Assembly (NCBI GenBank): GCA_023429995.1
Contig: JAEZCE010000012.1
Coordinates: forward strand, 1-64,000
Source: Bacillota bacterium
GTDB lineage: Bacteria > Bacillota > UBA4882 > UBA8346
Direction of reading: 5' to 3'
Length of the DNA stretch: 64,000 bases
Made by a program: the position numbers and the translations under genes. Numbering within the stretch: position 1 is the stretch's first letter; each line of letters starts with the position of its first letter. The notes under the pieces were generated by a model. It was not told the DNA's origin. It did no database searches and saw only the letters and a list, made by a program, of their open reading frames with translations. Positions 8,485-16,837 of this stretch are shown in pieces.

Positions 8485-9387
8485 CTACTTCCCTTTCACA
8501 CAGAACTTTTCCACCAGCCTGACCGGATTATAGGATAATTTGGCTTTCCGGAGTCCTTCCAGTCCCATGTCTTCTTCCCTGTTGAGAAATTCGTACCCGC
8601 TCCAGCAGTTGGCGGCAAATTGCTGGTTAATGGCGGGAAACATCCCGTCAAACTCGGTGTTGGCCTTTTCAATGTGAATCACCGCCGTATTGGCGTTTAA
8701 TTCTTCCCCCACAGCCAAGGCGGATATTTTACCGTCAACCTTGATGACCCCGCCAATGATTTTCAGGGCTTCAAAATTGGACAACACCAAAGCCATGGCT
8801 TCATTTTCCTCGGATGATTCCTCATCCGCTTTGGCAGTCAAATTGAACCACTCGGTCTGTAAATGCAGACACTCCGCAGCGAGCCCGGGGTCCATCGGCG
8901 AATATTCCCACTGGTATTTCCGTAAAAACTGGTTTAAATGGTTGCGCTTGCCGTGAAATTTCCGCCCCGCCAGGTTAATCAGTTCACTGGCGCTATATAA
9001 ATAATCGGCCGTGTTCCGATCCTCTTCCATCCGGAGATCGGGATCCGCCTTGCCCATGCTCTCAGCCAAAACTTTCGGAACGCGCCGCATCAAAAAGGGG
9101 AATTTTTCGTCCCTGGCCCATGCTTCCATAAAATGAACGGCTTCCTTTAATCTTTCCGGACTATGCCAATCGCCGATGGGGGGTAGAAAAAAATGAATCC
9201 ATTTAGGCGGTTTGCACCATAAAAACCAATAATCCAAACTTGGATGATAAAAAACATGAAGGCCATAACTTTTTTGCCACATAAACAAATTCGTAAACGT
9301 TAAGTCGGAGACTTCGGGTTGCAACTCATGCAGCATCCGGTCAATCACCGGCTTATCTTCCATCCTTAACTCTCGAAATGTTTCCAT
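8485..9387 (-). CDS. DUF2156 domain protein (GNAT-fold, LPG-synthase C-terminal-like)
   Basis: A 300-residue soluble protein. It opens with FRELRMEDKPVIDRML and SDLTFTNLFMWQ and continues with the family marks KFHGKRNHLNQFLRKY, TEWFNLT and ALAVGEELN, ending FLNREEDMGLEGLRKAK. This layout is that of DUF2156/PF09924, a tandem GNAT-fold family related to the catalytic part of phosphatidylglycerol lysyltransferases; aminoacyl transfer to lipid or peptide is known only for some members. There is no membrane part, so lipid lysylation is not implied. The Rhs stub abuts its 3' end, marking the border between the accessory island and ordinary chromosome. Confidence 0.8.
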   Translation of the reverse strand: METFRELRMEDKPVIDRMLHELQPEVSDLTFTNLFMWQKSYGLHVFYHPSLDYWFLWCKPPKWIHFFLPPIGDWHSPERLKEAVHFMEAWARDEKFPFLMRRVPKVLAESMGKADPDLRMEEDRNTADYLYSASELINLAGRKFHGKRNHLNQFLRKYQWEYSPMDPGLAAECLHLQTEWFNLTAKADEESSEENEAMALVLSNFEALKIIGGVIKVDGKISALAVGEELNANTAVIHIEKANTEFDGMFPAINQQFAANCWSGYEFLNREEDMGLEGLRKAKLSYNPVRLVEKFCVKGK

Positions 9388-9634
9388 ACCTTACACCCAT
9401 TCTTCAATTAGTGAAAACCCAATTCCCAATAGCTTATCCCAGTTTCAACGCCACATTTAGCTTAACCCAATTTGAATGACAGCTTTCCCCCTCTTAAAAC
9501 TTTAATTCTAGGCCCAAACCTGCAAACCTCCTAAAAATCCCTTTTGTTATTTAAAATTCATGGTTTACTGGAACTACCAGATTAACATTATTTTATGCCG
9601 GATACAATAGAAGCAACAAAATGGAGGTTCGTTC

Positions 9635-10114
9635 ATGGCGGAGCCGGAAAAATTCACTTTAATCCTTTTCAGCGGCGATTTTGATAAGGCAATGGCCGCC
9701 CTCACCCTTGCCAACGGGGCTGCCGGGGAGGGAATGGAAGTAACCATCTTTTTTACCTTTTGGGGCATTAACCTATTACGCCGAAGTGTAATCCAGCGGA
9801 AACTGTTTCTGGAGAACCTGTTCAAAAAGATGATGCCTGTCGGTGTCGATAGGATTGGCCTTTCCAAAATGAATTTTCTGGGACTGGGCCCCTGGATGAT
9901 GAAAAAGTTAATCCGTCAAAAACAGGGTCAGACAGCGGCGGACCTTTTTAATATGGCCATGAAAAGGAACGTCCGGTTTATTGCCTGTGAAGCGTCCTTG
10001 CAATTGCTGGGCATTTCCCGGGAAGAACTCATCGCTTACAATCACCTGGAAATTGCCGGAGTGGACATTTTTCTAAAAAACGCCCTCCGGTCGAAAGTCG
10101 CCATGTTCATTTAA
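9635..10114 (+). CDS. DsrE/DsrF/DrsH-like family protein
   Basis: A 159-residue protein with the DsrE2-type start (FTLILFSGDFDKAMAALTLANGAAGEGMEV, here split: FTLILFSGDFDKAM and ALTLANGAA) followed by TIFFTFWGINLLR and a conserved Cys in FIACEASLQLLGI. Members of this family carry sulfur or interact with sulfur-transfer proteins; the exact role here is unknown. A GGAGG site precedes the ATG by eight bases. A strong bidirectional hairpin terminator follows. Just downstream, convergent, lies a rubredoxin gene. Confidence 0.8.
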   Translation: MAEPEKFTLILFSGDFDKAMAALTLANGAAGEGMEVTIFFTFWGINLLRRSVIQRKLFLENLFKKMMPVGVDRIGLSKMNFLGLGPWMMKKLIRQKQGQTAADLFNMAMKRNVRFIACEASLQLLGISREELIAYNHLEIAGVDIFLKNALRSKVAMFI

Positions 10115-10150
10115 ATTCAGCCGGAGGAGCATTCTTTTAAAAGATTTCAT

Positions 10151-10187
10151 AAAGAAAAAGCTCCAAATTCATGGAAGCTTTTTCTTT
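10151..10187. terminator. Bidirectional intrinsic terminator
   Basis: AAAGAAAAAGCT and AGCTTTTTCTTT form a perfect 12-bp stem around a 13-nt loop, with its own T-rich arm on either strand. It lies between the convergent DsrE-like and rubredoxin genes and can stop both. Confidence 0.8.
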
Positions 10188-10249
10188 GACATATTTGTCA
10201 AAACCATCAATCCGCCGTTTCGTGGGGCTGCGCAGCCGGTTTTGGGCAA

Positions 10250-10408
10250 TCAGTTTACCGGCTCAAACGAATCCTTGCCGACTCCGCAGTCGGGACATAC
10301 CCAGCTGTCCGGAAGATCCTCAAATGCAGTTCCGGCTTTAATGCCATTTTCCGGGTCACCCACCGCCGGGTCATAAATATAACCGCAAATCGTACATTGC
10401 CATTTCAT
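10250..10408 (-). CDS. Rubredoxin
   Basis: A 52-residue electron-transfer protein, complete. MKWQCTICGYIYDP opens it and DSWVCPDCGVGKDSFEPV closes it. The four iron ligands are Cys5, Cys8, Cys38 and Cys41 in two CxxC motifs, the standard rubredoxin pattern and length. The ATG has a good AGGAGGTT site upstream. In anaerobes rubredoxin passes electrons to oxygen- or peroxide-reducing enzymes; the reverse rubrerythrin at 24925 could be a partner, which is inference. Confidence 0.95.
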   Translation of the reverse strand: MKWQCTICGYIYDPAVGDPENGIKAGTAFEDLPDSWVCPDCGVGKDSFEPVN

Positions 10409-10544
10409 TCCACAAAACCTCCTTCGATTCTAATATTATAGCCAAAACCATCCAAAAATAGAATATTATTTGTTAACCTAGTTAAATTTTAATATAGAAA
10501 ATATTGTTTGTCAAGCATTGAACTATTAAATCTATATCTTTGTC

Positions 10545-10588
10545 TTTATAAAAATAATAAAAAGAGTCCATTGTTTTCCAATGACTCT
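10545..10588 (-). terminator. Intrinsic terminator, minus strand
   Basis: Read on the minus strand, AGAGT-CATTG and CAATG-ACTCT (10563-10588) make a 10-bp stem with one bulged base and a 5-nt loop, followed directly by TTTTTATTATTTTT. It stands 26 bp behind the stop of the small frame at 10614-10682. Confidence 0.75.
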
Positions 10589-10613
10589 CTTATAATTCAT
10601 ATCAAAATATGTA

Positions 10614-10682
10614 CTAACTGTTTATTTGAAATTTAAAAATTACCCCGCAAGTCAAGCCTTTACAAGTAGTTACTTTTTTCAT
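10614..10682 (-). CDS. Possible 22-residue peptide gene
   Basis: A short frame reads MKKVTTCKGLTCGVIFKFQ plus INS. Around it stand the parts of a complete small transcription unit: a TATACT -10 box (10712-10717, minus strand), an AAGGAGG site (10694-10700) 11 bases before the ATG, and an intrinsic terminator right behind the stop. The peptide is basic, with two Cys (TCKGLTC). I do not recognise it; a bacteriocin-like or other modified peptide, or a leader peptide, are options. No modification or export gene is next to it. Alternatively the unit is a small RNA and the frame is chance. A convincing -35 box is not visible. Confidence 0.35.
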   Translation of the reverse strand: MKKVTTCKGLTCGVIFKFQINS

Positions 10683-10774
10683 TTTGCATCAATCCTCCTT
10701 ATGTCATTTTTAGTATACGATTACCAGATAAAATTTACTGATTATAAAGATTAGACAGCTTAATTTTCGAGTTA

Positions 10775-10968
10775 GACCTCTCTCTTGCTCTCCACGTTTC
10801 GGGGAGAGTAACCATTATCCTCCGAAGCTATGTTGGGGGATAAACCTGAAAGTACTCGAAAGAGTCCCACATAGGCCATAAAGCATTAGCCTATCTCCTC
10901 TCCGTTACGGCCAAACAGGCCGTTCCGGGGAGGAGACAAAGCGGTGGGGTCCCAAGCAACGTATGGCA
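10775..10968. repeat. REP-like element (ACCTCTCTCTTGCTCTCC family), copy 1
   Basis: The segment starts GACCTCTCTCTTGCTCTCC, contains CGTTTCGGGGAGAG and ends with GTTCCGGGGAGGAGAC, so its ends are roughly inverted. The same opening occurs at 21678 and 60075. No coding sequence is seen. The rest of the 10.7-11.2 kb gap is A+T-rich and empty. Confidence 0.55.
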
Positions 10969-11240
10969 AAAGGATTTTATTACTTTGCTGAATCATCTTT
11001 ATAATAAAATAAAATTTTACCACTTCCTGAATATTTTGTATATTTATTTTTTACCATTAATCTATGCACGTCAATGTGTTTTAAAAAATCCAGAATCATA
11101 TATTTCTAATGCTCCCTTCGCCAAACTTGATTTATAAGCAAATACGGAAGGAATTAATAACTTTTGCTCGAAATACTCAGGGTAATTTGAGAAATTCCCG
11201 TGGGATTCATTTTCTTTTATCTGGAGGTTTTTGGTTATTC

Positions 11241-12344
11241 ATGAAAAAACCGTATTTGCTTTTGCTGACTTTATTATTATCTTCCATGATAATTCATTTC
11301 CAAGTCAATCCGGCTTATGGCGCGGCTGAAGAAGGCGTTACCATTGAAATGGAAGGCCAAAGCCCTATTTTAAACGGCGACAAACTTCAAGCCGAGAAAA
11401 TGGCTTTGCTCGATGCCTCCCGCAAAGCCGTGGAACAGGTAATCGGCGCGATGGTGTCCAGCCAAACCGATGTCAAGGACTTTCAATTCATCCAGGATAC
11501 CATCAAAACCCGGGCCAACGGCTATGTATCCCGCCAGGAGATTTTGAACAGCTGGGAAGATAAGGGCTATTACAAGGTTTGGGCAAGATTAACGGTCAAA
11601 AAAGCCGATTTGCAGCAAAGTGTGGAGGCGCTTCAATTAACTCTATTGAAAGCCGGAAAACCGCGGCTGATGATTTTGATTCCCAACCCCGATGCGGCTT
11701 CGAAACTTATGGAAAGTTTGAAAGAAGCCGGGTTTCCTGTCGTTGATCCCCAGCGCGTCTCGGAGTTTCAACGAGCCGGGAGCGGGACAAAAGTTTTTAC
11801 CGAAGACCCGAAAGAAATTTCCAAACTTGCCGCAAGTTCAAAGGCAGAAATACTGATCATCGGCGAGATTCGAAAAGAGCCCATTGGAGAAACCCAGGGC
11901 ATTCATGCCGAGCGGGCCTATTTAACTATCCGGGCCCTCCGCGCCGATAGCGGGGCCGCTCTCCTTTCCCAAACCTTTGACGCCCGCGGCGTCGATCTCA
12001 GTGTAGACATCGCCTTTCAAAAAGCTTTAAACGATGCCGCCGATCAGGCAGCCGGTTTTCTAAAAGAGCAACTTCCCAAACAATTCATTGATAGTCAGCG
12101 AACCATCCAAATCACGGTAAATACCATCGGCTATTCGGATTTGCAACAGTTGCAACGCCGTCTGAAAGCCACTCCCAACGTAGACAACGTATTTTTACGC
12201 AGCTTTAACAACGGCAGCGCCGCGCTGGATGTGGAGACCGGATTGTTAACGGACCAACTGGCCGATTTCATTTCCGGCTGGAAAGAATTGCATTTGGATA
12301 TTACAAGCATTTCAGGGAGTAAAATTATCCTTCAACACAAATAA
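11241..12344 (+). CDS. Exported FlgT-like protein
   Basis: A 367-residue protein from the ATG at 11241, which begins a clean signal peptide (MKKPYLLLLTLLLSSM, cleavage near AYGA); the longer frame from 11109 adds 44 residues without that logic. Residues about 30-140 match the N-terminal domain of flagellar assembly protein FlgT: KMALLDASRKAVEQVIGAMV, then QDTIKTRANGYVS and YYKVWARLTVKK. A middle TolB-N-like part (RLMILIPNPDA, ILIIGEI) and a C-terminal domain (DLQQLQRRLKATPNVDNVFL) follow. Vibrio FlgT forms an outer-membrane-side ring of the flagellar motor. First gene of a four-gene operon of exported proteins. No flagellar gene is in the window, so the flagellar role is only a possibility. 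Confidence 0.7.
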   Translation: MKKPYLLLLTLLLSSMIIHFQVNPAYGAAEEGVTIEMEGQSPILNGDKLQAEKMALLDASRKAVEQVIGAMVSSQTDVKDFQFIQDTIKTRANGYVSRQEILNSWEDKGYYKVWARLTVKKADLQQSVEALQLTLLKAGKPRLMILIPNPDAASKLMESLKEAGFPVVDPQRVSEFQRAGSGTKVFTEDPKEISKLAASSKAEILIIGEIRKEPIGETQGIHAERAYLTIRALRADSGAALLSQTFDARGVDLSVDIAFQKALNDAADQAAGFLKEQLPKQFIDSQRTIQITVNTIGYSDLQQLQRRLKATPNVDNVFLRSFNNGSAALDVETGLLTDQLADFISGWKELHLDITSISGSKIILQHK

Positions 12345-12435
12345 ACCATATCCATGAAGGGGGGGATGAACGGTCAACATATTTTTACCCGATAATCAAA
12401 TCATCGTTTTTTCGATAAAATGGAGGTAACTACTC

Positions 12436-13305
12436 ATGAAAACACGGATATTAACTTTAGGTTTAGCAGCGATTTTATCCTTTGCAGGAGTTGCGGTTTT
12501 TGGATATCCCGGTATGTTGGAAGAGAATGTAGCCAGTAATAGAGGCCAAATCAGCTGGGAAAAAGGGTTGATTACGGTCATGGGCCGGGGGGCCGCCAAA
12601 CAAGGCGCTAATCCCGCTGTGGCCCCAATCCTGGCCGAAAGAGCCGCTATCGCCGTCGCCCAACGGAATGCGCTGGAAGTTGTCGAAGGCGTCCGGGTTC
12701 GGTCCAACACCTTTGTCAAAGATATGGAACTCGAAAATGATATGATCCGCACCGAGGTTGAAGGAATGCTTAAAGGCGCTCAACTGGGCTCATCAACATA
12801 CTCCTCGGGCGTCTGCACCGTGACCTTATTGGTTCCGGTCGGTACCTTAACCTCATTGATTCTGGATCAAATGAAACAGAGTACTTCATTGTCTCCGCTG
12901 GCCGCGCCCTCAGAGATCGCGCCTGATATCGCCTCCGATGATTCGGCCGCCGGCGATGCTCCCGACTATACCGGCTTAATCATCGACGCCCGCAATTTTA
13001 GCGTGAAAGGGGCCTTGGCTCCCCAGGTTTTCGAGGCCGGCACCAATCTGTTAATTTATGGCCCCTACATGGTTAGAGTCGATAAATCCATGGTGATCTA
13101 TTCCCGTTCCATCGATAGAGTGAAAGAAGATAACGTCGACCGGCTAGGCAACAATCCGCTCGTTGTCAAAGCAGTCGGGGCCGTTAAAGTAAAGGGTGAG
13201 GCCACCGACGTCATCATCAGCAGCGAGGATTCCAAGACCTTCCGTCAATCGAAAAACCGGGAGGAAATTTGCGCCAACGCCGCGGTGGCTATTATTATCA
13301 ACTGA
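12436..13305 (+). CDS. Exported LPP20-domain protein (FlgP-like)
   Basis: A 289-residue protein with a signal peptide (MKTRILTLGLAAILSFAGVA). Residues about 45-140 carry an LPP20/FlgP-type domain: ITVMGRGAAKQG, then ERAAIAVAQRNALEVVEGVR and a CTVTLLVPVG strand. The C-terminal half (DYTGLIIDARNF, then ALAPQVFE) resembles the second part of such proteins. Unlike LPP20 itself it lacks a lipobox Cys at the signal-peptide end. A GGAGG site precedes the ATG. Second gene of the operon, 91 bp behind the FlgT-like gene and 27 bp before the TPR gene. Expected in the periplasm or at the outer membrane. Confidence 0.75.
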   Translation: MKTRILTLGLAAILSFAGVAVFGYPGMLEENVASNRGQISWEKGLITVMGRGAAKQGANPAVAPILAERAAIAVAQRNALEVVEGVRVRSNTFVKDMELENDMIRTEVEGMLKGAQLGSSTYSSGVCTVTLLVPVGTLTSLILDQMKQSTSLSPLAAPSEIAPDIASDDSAAGDAPDYTGLIIDARNFSVKGALAPQVFEAGTNLLIYGPYMVRVDKSMVIYSRSIDRVKEDNVDRLGNNPLVVKAVGAVKVKGEATDVIISSEDSKTFRQSKNREEICANAAVAIIIN

Positions 13306-13332
13306 TTTTCCAATGGATAAGGAGGTTCCCCG

Positions 13333-14313
13333 ATGAAGTATTTTACATCATTAAAAACCGGATTACTGCTGTTCATGGCCGTTTCACTTTTGTTGACTTC
13401 CGCCCCAGTTTTTGCATCCAAGGGCAAAGCCCAACAATTTTATGAGCAAGGGAAAACCTACGCCGAGGAAGGCCGTTGGGATCTGGCGGCCGACGCCTAC
13501 GGTCAAGCCGCCAAAGAATATCCGAAATATAAAGATGTTCAGCAAAAATTGGCCGACGCCAAAGTTCAAGCTTGTGCCATGCTAGTTCAAATGGGTGACG
13601 AATCCAAGTCCAAAGAGAAGTATGAAGAGGCTTTAGCCTTCTATAAAAAAGCTCTCTTCTACAATCCCACTTCAGTAGAAGCCAAATCCCAGTTGGATAA
13701 ACTCTCCCAAAATATGGTGGCCCGGTATTATAACCTGGGTCGGACATATGAAAGCCAGAACCAGCTGGAATCGGCTTTGGATGCCTATGAAAAAGCCCAT
13801 ACATACAATCCAAACTATCAGGACTTGGGCGACCGTTATACAAGGGTTAAAGTCCAATTGCAAGGCAATATTCCGCTACGGGCCGTATTGTTTTTCATTA
13901 ACCGCAGTACCCAACTGGGGATAGAGACACCGCTCATTCAGGCTTTGCAATCGGAATTAGTGGTGAAATCGGCTTCCGGAAAATTTGCAATGGTCGACTA
14001 TAAAAAAGTGCAACAAGTTATCAATGAACAAGCCAAAGGTCTTAGCGATACTCTCAATGACAGCTTGGCAATGGATCTCGGGCGCATCCTCGGAGCAGGC
14101 CAAGTGGTGGTCGGCGAAATCGTTTCGGAGGGAAGCAAATCCAATAAATTTAAAATCATCGCCCGGGTCTTGAAAGTTCCCGGCGGAGAAGTCGTTAAGG
14201 AAATTAAAATTTCCGAGAGTTTCAACGGTAAGGAAATGGCAGACTTTCAAAATCAAATTCCCGAACTCGCCAAAGATCTTGCCGAAAAGATCACTAAAGA
14301 AGGTTGGTTCTAG
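13333..14313 (+). CDS. Exported TPR protein with CsgG/FlgO-like domain
   Basis: A 326-residue protein: signal peptide (cleavage near PVFASKG), then TPR repeats from about residue 30 to 170 (QFYEQGKTYAEEGRWDLAAD, EKYEEALAFYKKALFYNP, LESALDAYEKAHTYNP), then a CsgG/FlgO/TolB-N-like domain (RAVLFFINRST, KFAMVDYKKVQQVI, LGRILGAGQVVVGEI). The TPRs point to binding a partner protein, the CsgG-like fold to outer-membrane assembly or secretion. No lipobox. AAGGAGG precedes the ATG. It sits between the LPP20 gene and a second CsgG-like gene. Confidence 0.75.
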   Translation: MKYFTSLKTGLLLFMAVSLLLTSAPVFASKGKAQQFYEQGKTYAEEGRWDLAADAYGQAAKEYPKYKDVQQKLADAKVQACAMLVQMGDESKSKEKYEEALAFYKKALFYNPTSVEAKSQLDKLSQNMVARYYNLGRTYESQNQLESALDAYEKAHTYNPNYQDLGDRYTRVKVQLQGNIPLRAVLFFINRSTQLGIETPLIQALQSELVVKSASGKFAMVDYKKVQQVINEQAKGLSDTLNDSLAMDLGRILGAGQVVVGEIVSEGSKSNKFKIIARVLKVPGGEVVKEIKISESFNGKEMADFQNQIPELAKDLAEKITKEGWF

Positions 14314-14340
14314 TTTTATTTGCAATGGAGGTATATCGCG

Positions 14341-15363
14341 GTGAAGCAAAAAGGTTTAATGTTCTTCCTTCTCCTGATGATGGTTATCAGTTATACAGCG
14401 CCGACCTTTAGCGCCGGACAGCTCTATAAAATCGCAGTATTGCCGTTTGACGACCGCTCCATCCGGAATCGCTGGTGGGGTAATCAATTTGATGTCGGCC
14501 AGGAAGTTTCCAGTGAAATGGTGACTGCGCTGATGAACACCAATCAATTCCGGTTAATCGAACGTGAAGAAGTCAACCGCGTCTTGTCGGAACAGAAGTT
14601 GTCCGCAGTCAATGTAGACTCCAATACCGCCATTGAGTTCGGCAAAATGTTGGGTGTGAAATTTCTGGTTATGGGACATGTGACCGAATTTACAATGGAT
14701 GATCAAGGCAGCGCTTTTGTTGATCCCCGAAGCCGACTCGGCCTCGCTTTTAAGACAAAGACCGCCCGGGTGGCGATTGACGCCAGGATGGTCGAAACAA
14801 CAACAGCCGAAATTTTTTGGGGAGTTACCGGGGTCGGTGAAAAAAAGCGGACCAATCTGGGAATCGCCAGTGGCGGCGGCGCCATGATGCTGGGCGGAAA
14901 TTTTGCCAAGTCCGATCTGGGCCTGGCTTTACGTGACGCCGTCAATTCGGTGGCCGTTCAATTTGCTCAGAAAGCCTATGAGTCTAACGCCGATAAACCT
15001 ATCGAAGGCCTCATCGCATATACTTCATCTTCCACCATCATCATTAATGTCGGCGGCGATCATGGCGTTGAACCGGGTATGACCTTCATTGTGAAAGGCA
15101 ATATCCAAACCATACGCGATCCGAAGACAAAAGAAGTCATCGCTGAACTTAGTGATGATGTAGCCGTATTGACCGTGGTCGAAGTCAAAGAAAAGGCTTC
15201 CATCTGCCGGATTGAGTCTCAAACTGGTGAAATCGCCGTTAATGCAAAAGTAGCTTCAAAGTTGGAGCCCAAACCATCTCCTACCCCAACTCCAACACCC
15301 TCACCGAAAACCAAAAACAAGGATAAATCAAATCGCGACGGTAATGCCTCTGATTGGCTGTAA
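14341..15363 (+). CDS. Exported CsgG/HfaB-like protein
   Basis: A 340-residue protein from the GTG at 14341, which follows a TGGAGGT site and starts a signal peptide (VKQKGLMFFLLLMMV, cleavage near FSAGQ); an ATG at 14320 lies before that site. The mature part has the CsgG-family order: YKIAVLPFDDRS, RLIEREEVNRVLSEQ, GKMLGVKFLVMGHVTEF, RVAIDARMVETTTAEI. The C-terminal part (residues about 225-310) adds a small beta domain (GGDHGVEPGMTFIV) and a PTPTPTP tail that may span to the wall or envelope. CsgG proteins form outer-membrane lipoprotein pores; this one has no lipobox Cys. Last gene of the operon. Confidence 0.75.
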   Translation: MKQKGLMFFLLLMMVISYTAPTFSAGQLYKIAVLPFDDRSIRNRWWGNQFDVGQEVSSEMVTALMNTNQFRLIEREEVNRVLSEQKLSAVNVDSNTAIEFGKMLGVKFLVMGHVTEFTMDDQGSAFVDPRSRLGLAFKTKTARVAIDARMVETTTAEIFWGVTGVGEKKRTNLGIASGGGAMMLGGNFAKSDLGLALRDAVNSVAVQFAQKAYESNADKPIEGLIAYTSSSTIIINVGGDHGVEPGMTFIVKGNIQTIRDPKTKEVIAELSDDVAVLTVVEVKEKASICRIESQTGEIAVNAKVASKLEPKPSPTPTPTPSPKTKNKDKSNRDGNASDWL

Positions 15364-15397
15364 ATTGCCGCCGGATTTTAAAAAATTCCTAAAACCA

Positions 15398-15439
15398 TCA
15401 ATCCTGTCGATAAAGTCATTGACTTTCAGGCAGGATTGA
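15398..15439 (+). terminator. Hairpin behind the CsgG-like operon
   Basis: TCAATCCTG and CAGGATTGA form a 9-bp stem, with an inner AAAGTC/GACTTT stem. It stands 35 bp behind the operon. It lacks a clear T-run, so termination strength is uncertain. Confidence 0.45.
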
Positions 15440-15569
15440 CGCTCACTCCTTTTACCCGGGATAATGGATTACCCTATCGAATAACCCCTCCAAGCAATGC
15501 CTTCCGCGATTATCAAAACAATCCATTGGGTATACTTGAGTCAATAACTCAACTCATTCAGAGGTCATT

Positions 15570-16754
15570 ATGGTAGAGCTCCCTTGGTATACTGAGAAGC
15601 TAGTTCTTCCTCTCCCTGATACCGCTCATTGGAGCCGCTTAGAACCCTTTTATCCTCCATCGATCACCCGTGAAGGATTACCATCCTTGATACAAAACAA
15701 TTTAAACGCCTTCCGGATGGAACTCAAGAAAGCCAAAGAAATCGTCTTAATCCTGGAAGATCCTTCCCGGGTAAGTCAAACCGGAATTATCGTCAATACC
15801 ATCTGTCAAACGGTTCAAAAATGCCGCGGCAGCCTATGGGGTTTTGAGATTGTCATTGCTTCCGGAGCTCATTTTCACGCCCGGCAGGCGGATTTATTAA
15901 AAAAGGTCGGCTCCTCCCATTGGCCGGTGTCGATTCATGACTGTCTTCAGAACAACCAACCCATCGGAACCAGTAGATCCGGAATTCCACTCCTGTTTAA
16001 TCAGAAAGTCGTCCGCGCCGATTTCAGAATGACCATCTCCACGATGAACATCCACCCTTTAGCCGGCTTATCAGGCGGCGCAAAAATATTACTGCCGGGA
16101 GTGGCCGGTTTGAAAACAATCGAAGCTTTTCACAGCCTTCCCGGGGGAATTCCCGGAACAGAGAATTCACCCATGCGCATTTTAATCAACGAAGTTCTCG
16201 GCATGCTGCCCATTGCCCATAGTTGGCACTTGCTTTCCAATCCGGAAGGGGAAATTTATAAAGTCATCGGCGGAGATATACTGGAATCTTTTCATCGAGC
16301 GGCAACGGAACTCTTAAAAATCGTCACTGTCCGTAAACCTGAGCAGTTGGCGGATTTTTTAATTTTAGGATGCCGGCCTTTCAATCAAAACTTAATCGGC
16401 GCTTTCAAATCTTTCCACCCCATACCCAAACTGCTTAAGCCGGGCGGCAGCGTTCTTCTTTTTACCGAAGCCCCGCAAGGAATCGGGTTTCATCATTGGC
16501 GCACGCAAGCCCAGGTCATTACCGGACAGAAAAAAGAATACCAAAAACGGTTGGAAGACTTTCACGTCGGGATATTTTCCCCCGGGACTTCCTATGAAGA
16601 ATTTGCAAGCCTTTTTCCGGGAACATTCCATTTATTAAAAACCCCATCCGATCTTGTTACCTTCTTCCATGGGCCAAATACTTATCCAAGATTTACAACT
16701 TCATCCCGGTTTCTCGTTATTCCTTATGCTCCCGTGACATTGGTTTCGGATTAA
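15570..16754 (+). CDS. LarA-like (lactate racemase domain) protein
   Basis: A 394-residue soluble protein. Residues about 85-200 carry the LarA/DUF2088 features: IASGAHFHA (the GxHxx motif), a second His pair in MNIHPLAGLSGGAKILLPGV, where the Lys corresponds to the residue that binds the nickel-pincer cofactor in LarA, and ETGGDI-like GGDILESF later on. LarA proteins interconvert alpha-hydroxy acids; family members act on diverse substrates. No cofactor-making larB/larC/larE gene is in the window, so the substrate cannot be named. It is transcribed alone, convergent with the CBS gene. A second, broken LarA-type gene lies at 35982. Confidence 0.75.
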   Translation: MVELPWYTEKLVLPLPDTAHWSRLEPFYPPSITREGLPSLIQNNLNAFRMELKKAKEIVLILEDPSRVSQTGIIVNTICQTVQKCRGSLWGFEIVIASGAHFHARQADLLKKVGSSHWPVSIHDCLQNNQPIGTSRSGIPLLFNQKVVRADFRMTISTMNIHPLAGLSGGAKILLPGVAGLKTIEAFHSLPGGIPGTENSPMRILINEVLGMLPIAHSWHLLSNPEGEIYKVIGGDILESFHRAATELLKIVTVRKPEQLADFLILGCRPFNQNLIGAFKSFHPIPKLLKPGGSVLLFTEAPQGIGFHHWRTQAQVITGQKKEYQKRLEDFHVGIFSPGTSYEEFASLFPGTFHLLKTPSDLVTFFHGPNTYPRFTTSSRFLVIPYAPVTLVSD

Positions 16755-16803
16755 AAAAAACTACATAGTTTGAATGAAAAAGCAACCGCTTCATTCAATT
16801 CAA

Positions 16804-16827
16804 AAGCCGGGTTTCAACACCCGGCTT
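16804..16827 (-). terminator. Hairpin between convergent LarA-like and CBS genes
   Basis: AAGCCGGG and CCCGGCTT form an 8-bp perfect stem around an 8-nt loop. On the minus strand it is followed by TTTGAATT, so it most likely ends the CBS gene transcript; it could also serve the plus-strand gene. Confidence 0.6.
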
Positions 16828-16837
16828 AAGACACCCA

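Noticed and set aside
11109..11240. Upstream extension of the FlgT-like gene
   Set aside because: The extra 44 residues would hide the signal peptide that begins at the ATG 11241.
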